Part shown: positions 56,673-64,000 of the stretch, piece by piece | How the letters are laid out: each line of letters opens with the position of its first letter | Position numbering within the stretch: the stretch's first letter is position 1 | Assembly: GCF_017875275.1 (NCBI RefSeq) | Contig: NZ_JAGGML010000001.1 | Span: forward strand, 2,048,501 to 2,112,500 | Reading direction: 5' to 3' | Source: Xanthobacter flavus | Lineage (GTDB): Bacteria > Pseudomonadota > Alphaproteobacteria > Rhizobiales > Xanthobacteraceae | Length of the DNA: 64,000 nucleotides | Made by a program: the position numbers and the translations under genes | The notes under the pieces: generated by a model | What the model was told of the DNA's origin: nothing | What the model saw: the letters and a program-made list of their open reading frames with translations, nothing else | Databases searched by the model: none

Positions 56673-58015
56673 TCACTCCCGTCCCAGCAGCCAGGCGCGC
56701 GTCGCCTCGGCGAGAGCGGTGCGGATGCCCTCCTCGCCGATGGAGTCGATCACCTCGCCGACGAAGGCCTGGATGAGGAGCGCCTCGGCCTCCTTGGCGG
56801 GGATGCCGCGGGCCATGAGATAGAACTTGATCTGCTGGTCGAGCGTGCCGGTGGTGCAGCCGTGGCCGCACTGCACATCGTCGGCGAAGATCTCCAGCTC
56901 CGGCTTATTGCAGGATTCCGCCGTCTCGGTCAGCAGCAGCGCGCGACTGAGCATGCGGGCGTCGGTCTTCTGCGCCGCCTGGCGCACGGCGATCTTGCCC
57001 TGGAAGATGTCCTGGGAGGCGCCGTCCAGCACCGCGCGGAAGGATTCCCGGCTCTCCCCGGCCGGCGCCGCATGGTCCACGGACAGCAGGGTGTCGGCGT
57101 GCTGCTTGCCCGCGAGCAGGCTCACGCCGCCCATGTGCGCCTTCACGTTCTCTCCCGCGAGATGCAGCAGAAGCTGGTTGCGCACCACGGCGCCGCCGGT
57201 GGTGAAGAAGGTGTTGGAGAAGCGCGCGTCGGCGCCCACCTTCGCCAGCATCGTGGCGAGATGTACCGCGTCGCTGCCTTCGGTCGTCACCTTGACGCGC
57301 TCGAACGTTGCGCCGGCGCCCACCACCAGCTCCAGCGCCGTACTGACCTGATAGGCGATGCCCGCAGGCCCTTCATGGCTCTCGATAAGGGAGAGGCTGG
57401 CGCCATCCTCCACCACCACCAGCGAGCGGGTGAAGGCAGCCACCGGTGTCTCGGCGGTGGTCACGAACACCAGCTCCACCGGCCGCAGGATCGATTCGCC
57501 GGCGGCGACATGCACCACGACGCCGTCGCCCATGAGTGCGGTGTTGAGGGCGAGCACGGCGTCAGACGAAGCAACAGTGCGGCCGAGGTAGCTTGCGGGA
57601 AGGCCCGCCGGATCGGCCAGCGCATCCGCCGTGGAGGCGATGGTGAGGCCGGGCTCCAGACCCGAGAGATCGGACAGCTCGGGCACGAAGGCGCCGTTCA
57701 CCACCACGAGGCGACGGAAGCCGAGGGCGGAGAAGAGGCCGCCGGCGGCCACCGCCTTCGCCTTGGCGTCCGCGTCGGGCAGCGGTGCGAGGGGCTTGGC
57801 ATCGCGCATCAGGGCGCGCAGGTCGGTGTATCTCCAGCTCTCGACCCGGCGGTGCGGGAGGCCCGCATCGGCGAAGGTCTCGAAAGCCGCCGTGCGCTGG
57901 GCCGCCACGTCGGGACCGCCGGGCAGGCTGGCGCGCACGGCGGCGAAGGTCTCGGCCAGCGCCAGTTCGGCGCCGGTCTTCATGGGACGGACGATGGCCG
58001 GAGCTGTCGTGGCCA

Positions 58016-58019
<4 letters not shown>
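56673..58019 (-). CDS. sufD: Fe-S assembly scaffold subunit SufD
   Basis: 448-aa SufD: PHRRVESWRYTDLRALM near residue 55 and the C-terminal CGHGCTTGTLDQQIKFYLMA. Partner of SufB in the SufBC2D scaffold. The first codons overlap the sufC end by 4 bases, so translation is coupled. Confidence 0.95.
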
Positions 58020-58777
<758 letters not shown>

Positions 58778-58836
58778 GGTGAAGATCCTCTGGTTATCGT
58801 TGCCCGGCGACGCTACTGAAAGAAGACTGGGAGGCG

Positions 58837-60321
<1,485 letters not shown>

Positions 60322-60489
60322 CTGGTCCTCCATTCAACTGTCAGGCTACGGCGCGAACCGCCGCGCGGGGATCGGAGAGTGGAGCCCGGCTGGCTCCAAC
60401 CTCGTTGGGTGTGGGGGTCAGGCCCGCCGGAACCATGGAGGCGCCCCGGTCCGGAGCGAGCCGACAGCCCCACCAGGGCGCCACCGGCG

Positions 60490-60684
60490 TCAGGCCGGGA
60501 CGCAGGTGTTCTCCACCGGGCACACCACGGCGCACTGGGCTTTGTCGAAATGCCCCTCGCACTCGGTGCACTTCTTGGGGTCGATCACATACATGTCCCG
60601 CTTGAGGCTGATGGCAGCATTCGGGCACTCGAATTCGCAGGCACCGCAGACGGTGCACTGGGACGCGACGATCTTGTAGGCCAT
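60490..60684 (-). CDS. 2x[4Fe-4S] ferredoxin (FdxN-like)
   Basis: 64-aa ferredoxin: [12 protein letters not shown] and [18 protein letters not shown]. Close to the FdxN at 33803 (shared [16 protein letters not shown]). Located between nifA and sufB, behind two NifA-type sites, thus a second nif-dedicated ferredoxin. Confidence 0.93.
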   Translation of the reverse strand: MAYKIVASQCTVCGACEFECPNAAISLKRDMYVIDPKKCTECEGHFDKAQCAVVCPVENTCVPA

Positions 60685-60728
60685 GGGCTAGCTCCGCGCT
60701 GTGCAGATTGGCAGGCGAAGAGCCTCTT

Positions 60729-60743
60729 TCAAGCAACGTGCCA
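60729..60743 (-). promoter_or_regulatory. putative sigma54 promoter of fdx-sufBCDS
   Basis: Minus strand reads TGGCAC-GTTGC-TTGA: perfect -24, -12 GC replaced by GA. Two TGT-N10-ACA sites lie about 90 and 109 bp upstream of the predicted start, which supports it. Confidence 0.6.
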
Positions 60744-60799
60744 TCGTCCAACAAATTGATTTTTAATTGTTATTCCTGAAAGCTGGCGACGCGCGCCGC

Positions 60800-60815
60800 T
60801 GTCGTTCACCCGACA
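60800..60815. promoter_or_regulatory. NifA binding site of fdx-suf, proximal
   Basis: TGT-N10-ACA, about 90 bp upstream of the predicted start. Confidence 0.72.
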
Positions 60816-60818
60816 CGG

Positions 60819-60834
60819 TGTCGCAAGTGCGACA
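60819..60834. promoter_or_regulatory. NifA binding site of fdx-suf, distal
   Basis: TGT-N10-ACA with extended symmetry (TGTCGCA...TGCGACA), 3 bp from the proximal site. Confidence 0.72.
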
Positions 60835-60897
60835 GCGGGGACAGCTCACGCCCGGGTCGCCCGGCGGATGGCGCGGAGCCTCGGCCAAAAATGAAAA

Positions 60898-60925
60898 GCC
60901 CCCCTCGCCGGGTGGTGAGGGGGGC
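60898..60925 (-). terminator. terminator of nifA
   Basis: 9-bp perfect stem (GCCCCCCTC / GAGGGGGGC) followed by TTTTCATTTTT on the minus strand, 46 nt after the nifA stop. Confidence 0.85.
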
Positions 60926-60970
60926 ATAGGTCGCGAAGGGTGACGGGGTTGGAGAGCGGCGGGTCGCCGT

Positions 60971-62743
60971 TCAGAAGCGCTTGATCTCGATGTCGTGCTT
61001 CTTGAGGGCATAGCCGATCTGGCGGGGCGTCAGCCCCAGCAGGCGCGCGGCCTTGGCCTGCACCCACCCGGCGCGCTCCATGGCGTCCACCAGACGCTCG
61101 CGCTCGTTCAGGTCCTCGTCCGCAATCGCGGACCGGACCGGCACCGCAGGGGCAGGCGCGGGAACAGGAACGGTCAGCGGCGGCAGGCGCGAGACGGTGT
61201 TGGAATTCGCAGCCTCACCGCTGATCACCGGCGGCATCACCGGCAGAGGGATGTCCATGGGCCGGCGCGTCTGCGGCGCGTCGGCCGGGCTGCGCCACAG
61301 CAGCGCCGACAGGCATTCATTGTGACGGCAGGCGAAGTCGTCGCCGACGATCGCGCTGCCCTGCGCCAAAGTCGCGGTCCGCTGCACGCAATTCTCCAGC
61401 TCGCGCACGTTTCCGGGGAAGCCGCACCCCATCAGCACGTCCACGGCATCCTGATTGAACTGCAGGTCCCGGCCGTTCTCGCGATTGAAGCGATCGAGGA
61501 ACTCGTTGGCGAGCAATGGGATATCTCCACGGCGGTCGCGCAGCGAGGGCACGATCACCGGGATGACGCTGATGCGGTAATAAAGGTCGGCTCGGAATTC
61601 GTTCTTGGCCACCGCCTCTTCCAGGTTCCGGTTGGTGGCGGCGACGACGCGCACGTTCACCTTGAGGGTGTGACTGCCGCCGACCCGCTCGAACTCCTGT
61701 TCCTGGAGCACCCGCAGCAGCTTCGCCTGGAAAGCCGGCGAGATCTCGCCGATCTCATCGAGGAAGAGCGTACCCTTGTCGGCGAGCTCGAAGCGCCCCT
61801 TGCGCGCACCGACGGCACCGGTGAAGGCCCCCTTCTCGTGGCCGAACAGCTCGGACTCCAGAACGGATTCGGGCAAGGCGGCGCAGTTCAGCTTGATGAA
61901 GGGCCCCTTCTGGCGGGGCGAAAGCTCGTGGATGGCTTTCGCGATCAGCTCCTTGCCGGTGCCCGATTCACCGCGCAGCAACACTGGCGAATGGGACTTG
62001 GCGACGATCATGATCTTGTCGAGCAGGGCGCGGATTTCGCGGCTGTCGCCGATGATGCCGTCGACATAGACGCGCTTGCGCTCGCGGCTGACAGAGGACG
62101 GCTTCAGCTCCGACAATTGCTTCTGCAGACGGCCGCTTTCCGCCATCAGCCGCTCGCGGTCGCGCGAGACGACGCGATGCAGCTGCACCGTCTGGCCGAT
62201 GAGGTTTGCCACCATGGTCAGGAAGCGCACATCCGAATCGAGCCGGAACACGGAGCGCCCGTCCCACACGCGGTCGATGGTGAGCGTGCCGATGACGCGG
62301 GAGGCGACGCGGATGGGAACGCCGATGAAAGACACCCGCGTGTCCTCGCTGGCGCCGAGGGCCTGCGCATCCGCCGCGCTGAAGGCCGGGTGAGAGGCGA
62401 CATTCTCGGCGATGAGCGGCACGGCGGTCGCGATCACCTGGCCGATGGCTTTCTCCGGCAGCCGCGCGCGATAGCGCGCATCGGTGCCCTCGTTCCAGCC
62501 GCCACCGACGGTGATGTCGGGAATGCCATCGTCTTCGAGCAGCGAAATCACGCCATGGCGCATCTGCATGAAGGACGAGAGAAGATTCACCACGCTCGAC
62601 AGCGTGGTCTCCAGGCGATTCGGGGCCGTCAGGATCTTCGAGATCTCGTAGATCCCGGTCAGAGCCACGTCGCTCAGTGAGACGAGGGGCACATGAGATC
62701 GCGCCTGCTCGCGCTCGATTTGCAACGCTTCCTGCTGAACCAT
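60971..62743 (-). CDS. nifA: nif-specific transcriptional activator NifA
   Basis: 590-aa sigma54-dependent activator. Residues about 30-190 are a GAF domain, 230-460 the AAA+ domain ([14 protein letters not shown] at 305-310). The interdomain Cys motif C440-x11-C452-x19-C472-x4-C477 marks the oxygen-sensitive rhizobial type. HTH (Fis type) lies in the last 40 residues ([20 protein letters not shown]-like). ATG 62743 has GGAGAG before it; longer frames lack one. Master regulator of the promoters listed here; the TGT-N10-ACA sites are its targets. Confidence 0.97.
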   Translation of the reverse strand: MVQQEALQIEREQARSHVPLVSLSDVALTGIYEISKILTAPNRLETTLSSVVNLLSSFMQMRHGVISLLEDDGIPDITVGGGWNEGTDARYRARLPEKAIGQVIATAVPLIAENVASHPAFSAADAQALGASEDTRVSFIGVPIRVASRVIGTLTIDRVWDGRSVFRLDSDVRFLTMVANLIGQTVQLHRVVSRDRERLMAESGRLQKQLSELKPSSVSRERKRVYVDGIIGDSREIRALLDKIMIVAKSHSPVLLRGESGTGKELIAKAIHELSPRQKGPFIKLNCAALPESVLESELFGHEKGAFTGAVGARKGRFELADKGTLFLDEIGEISPAFQAKLLRVLQEQEFERVGGSHTLKVNVRVVAATNRNLEEAVAKNEFRADLYYRISVIPVIVPSLRDRRGDIPLLANEFLDRFNRENGRDLQFNQDAVDVLMGCGFPGNVRELENCVQRTATLAQGSAIVGDDFACRHNECLSALLWRSPADAPQTRRPMDIPLPVMPPVISGEAANSNTVSRLPPLTVPVPAPAPAVPVRSAIADEDLNERERLVDAMERAGWVQAKAARLLGLTPRQIGYALKKHDIEIKRF

Positions 62744-63076
62744 GGTGCTCTCTCCATCACCCCAGGCACCGTCCCCACCCATTTTGTATGATTGGCGACA
62801 CTTTGATTTAGTTTTATTCGCATGTCGTGCCCAAGCTGACGGCAAGATTTGATGATTGTTTGAGCATGGGCATGCCGATTGTCGCGTTTGCTGCGACAAC
62901 TTGGCCATTTGCGCCGGCCATCTGGGGTCCAATTGTCAGAGAAGGGACGATATGGGCCTGTATCCGGCAAAAAGATTTCGCCCAGCGAAATCAAGGCGCT
63001 TCTACTTGCCGCAACTTTCCTCAGTCTGACCTCTGCAGTGCAGCGTGAAAGACGCAGGCGCAGCAAAGGACCCGTT
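62744..63076. other. nifA upstream region with inverted repeats
   Basis: 333 bp without a convincing gene. Two symmetrical elements: TTGTCGC-N7-GCGACAA at 62879-62899 and GATTTCGC-CCA-GCGAAATC at 62974-62992. I found no clear -24/-12 box and no exact FixK box (TTGAT-N4-ATCAA). The elements could be operators controlling nifA; this is unproven. Confidence 0.5.
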
Positions 63077-64000
63077 TCACAGCCTTGCGATGAGCGGCTG
63101 TGAGAACAGCGCGAGTCGGGCGGCCGCGGTGTCCGGGCGCTCGGCGCGGAGCAGGTCAGCCATTTCCGGCGCCGCGAGCGGTCGGAAGAACAGGAAGCCC
63201 TGTGCCAGTTCGCAGCCGTTGTCGCGCAGGAACCGCGCCTGCCCCGCGGTCTCCAGCCCCTCGGCCACCACGCGCATGCCGAGCTTGCGTCCGAGCTCGA
63301 TCACCGCGCAGACGATGGCGGTGTCGAAGGCATCCCGCTCGATGTCCTTCACGAAGCTCTGGTCGATCTTGATGGTGTCGATGGGCAGCTGCTTGAGGTG
63401 GATGAGGCCGGCATAGCCGGTGCCGAAATCGTCGAGGGCGACGCGCACCCCCGCGCGGTCCAGCTCCTCGAGGATCGGCGCCACATGCTCCGAACTGCGC
63501 CCGAGGAAGACGGTCTCGGTGATCTCCACGTCGAAATGCGATGGCTCCACGCCCGCGGCATGGAACTGGCGGAGCAGGGTCGGCGCGAGGTCGCGATTGT
63601 TGAACTGGGCGGGCGCAAGGTTGATGGCGACGCGGCCGCAGTCGAAGCCGAGCTCGATCCAGCCGCGCACGTCGCTGGCCACCCGGCGTACCATGCGCTC
63701 GCCGATGAGCACGGCAAGCTCGGGATCGGAGAGCGCGGCCTCGAAGGCGGAGGGCGACAGAATGCTGTGCGGCGAGCGCCGCCAGCGCACCAGCGCCTCC
63801 ACCCCGGCGAGGCGGCCGGTCGTCAGCGACACCTTGGGCTGGTAGTAGGGCACGATCTCGTCATCGGCGAGCGCGCCGATCATGGCCCGGTTCAGCGCCA
63901 CGCGCTCCAGCACCGCCTGGCGCATGGCGGGGGCGTAGACGACCACGCGGTTCCGGCCCTGCTGCTTGGCGGCGTAGAGGGCGAGGTCGGCGTCCTTCAT
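63077..64000 (-). CDS. GGDEF-EAL protein, 5'-truncated by window edge
   Basis: At least 307 residues; the gene continues beyond 64000. The first visible part (ADLALYAAKQQGRNRVVVYA) is the end of a GGDEF domain. Then a full EAL domain: GVEALVRWR, INLAPAQFNNRDL, DDFGTGYAGLIHLKQLP, IKIDQSFVKD, VVAEGLET. The EAL core motif looks complete, so cyclic-di-GMP phosphodiesterase activity is likely. Not linked to nif by promoter; marks the right border of the island. Confidence 0.93.
   Translation of the reverse strand: MKDADLALYAAKQQGRNRVVVYAPAMRQAVLERVALNRAMIGALADDEIVPYYQPKVSLTTGRLAGVEALVRWRRSPHSILSPSAFEAALSDPELAVLIGERMVRRVASDVRGWIELGFDCGRVAINLAPAQFNNRDLAPTLLRQFHAAGVEPSHFDVEITETVFLGRSSEHVAPILEELDRAGVRVALDDFGTGYAGLIHLKQLPIDTIKIDQSFVKDIERDAFDTAIVCAVIELGRKLGMRVVAEGLETAGQARFLRDNGCELAQGFLFFRPLAAPEMADLLRAERPDTAAARLALFSQPLIARL

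Noticed and set aside
62674-63066. Minus-strand frame of 130 codons over the nifA start
   Set aside because: Overlaps the certain beginning of nifA and its upstream inverted repeats; no similarity seen.

Overview
The window is GC-rich alphaproteobacterial DNA holding an almost complete molybdenum nitrogenase (nif/fix) island of about 56 kb. It is flanked on the left by TCA-cycle genes (mdh-sucCD-sucA) and on the right by a GGDEF/EAL gene cut by the window edge. Three features point to Hyphomicrobiales, most likely the Azorhizobium/Xanthobacter group: the mdh-sucCDA order, an oxygen-sensitive type of NifA with the C-x11-C-x19-C-x4-C motif, and two nifH copies (a reiteration described for Azorhizobium). 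The genus is an inference; no rRNA or other marker is present.

Layout. 1-6.7 kb (minus): sucA, sucD, sucC, mdh. 7.4-9.9 kb (minus): nifV-nifP(cysE-like)-nifW. 10.2-14.5 kb (minus): degenerate receiver, ArsC-like protein, SagB-type double nitroreductase, rhodanese-ankyrin fusion, modD. 15.0-22.7 kb (plus): solitary nifH, fixABCX, an LRV protein, a dienelactone-hydrolase-like protein and a small unknown. 22.7-28.6 kb: a mixed block with a minus operon (YqeB/EF2563-like, TPR, SufT-like, Rieske, two unknowns, truncated hemoglobin) and plus genes (two small unknowns; BolA-Grx4). 28.7-35.6 kb (minus): nifB-fdxN-iscA-TPR-LRV-nifZ-nifZ-unknown-unknown-DegT-like-ferredoxin-like-unknown. 36-39.3 kb (minus): iscA-nfu-nifS-nifT-SIR2-like. 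39.8-45.1 kb: unknown gene, amine-oxidase/Rieske pair, sulfurtransferase and small unknowns. 45.2-55.0 kb (minus): nifHDKENX, the two NifX-associated genes, fdxB, nifQ. 55.4-60.7 kb (minus): fdx-sufBCDS. 61-62.7 kb (minus): nifA.

The genes form one functional system. NifH, NifD and NifK are the enzyme. NifB, NifE, NifN, NifX, NifV, NifQ and probably ModD serve FeMo-cofactor assembly. NifS, Nfu, IscA-type proteins, SUF, SufT, BolA and Grx4 make and move Fe-S clusters. FixABCX and several ferredoxins supply low-potential electrons. Truncated hemoglobin, Rieske proteins, NifW, NifZ and NifT probably protect or mature the enzyme. I read about a dozen -24/-12 (sigma54) promoters by eye, most with TGT-N10-ACA NifA sites at a suitable distance upstream, so most of the island, including its uncharacterised genes, looks like one NifA regulon.

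The most unusual content is a set of accessory proteins whose expected catalytic or ligand residue is missing: a DegT/DnrJ-fold protein without the PLP lysine, a ferredoxin-like protein without any cysteine, a SIR2-like protein without the catalytic Asn, a dienelactone-hydrolase fold without nucleophile and His, and a receiver without the phospho-Asp. In addition NifE carries two tandem Bfd-like [2Fe-2S] modules, and the two nifH genes appear identical at DNA level although they lie 39 kb apart in opposite orientation. Start sites were chosen by reading ribosome binding sites and family N-termini; promoter coordinates were read by eye and may be off by a base.
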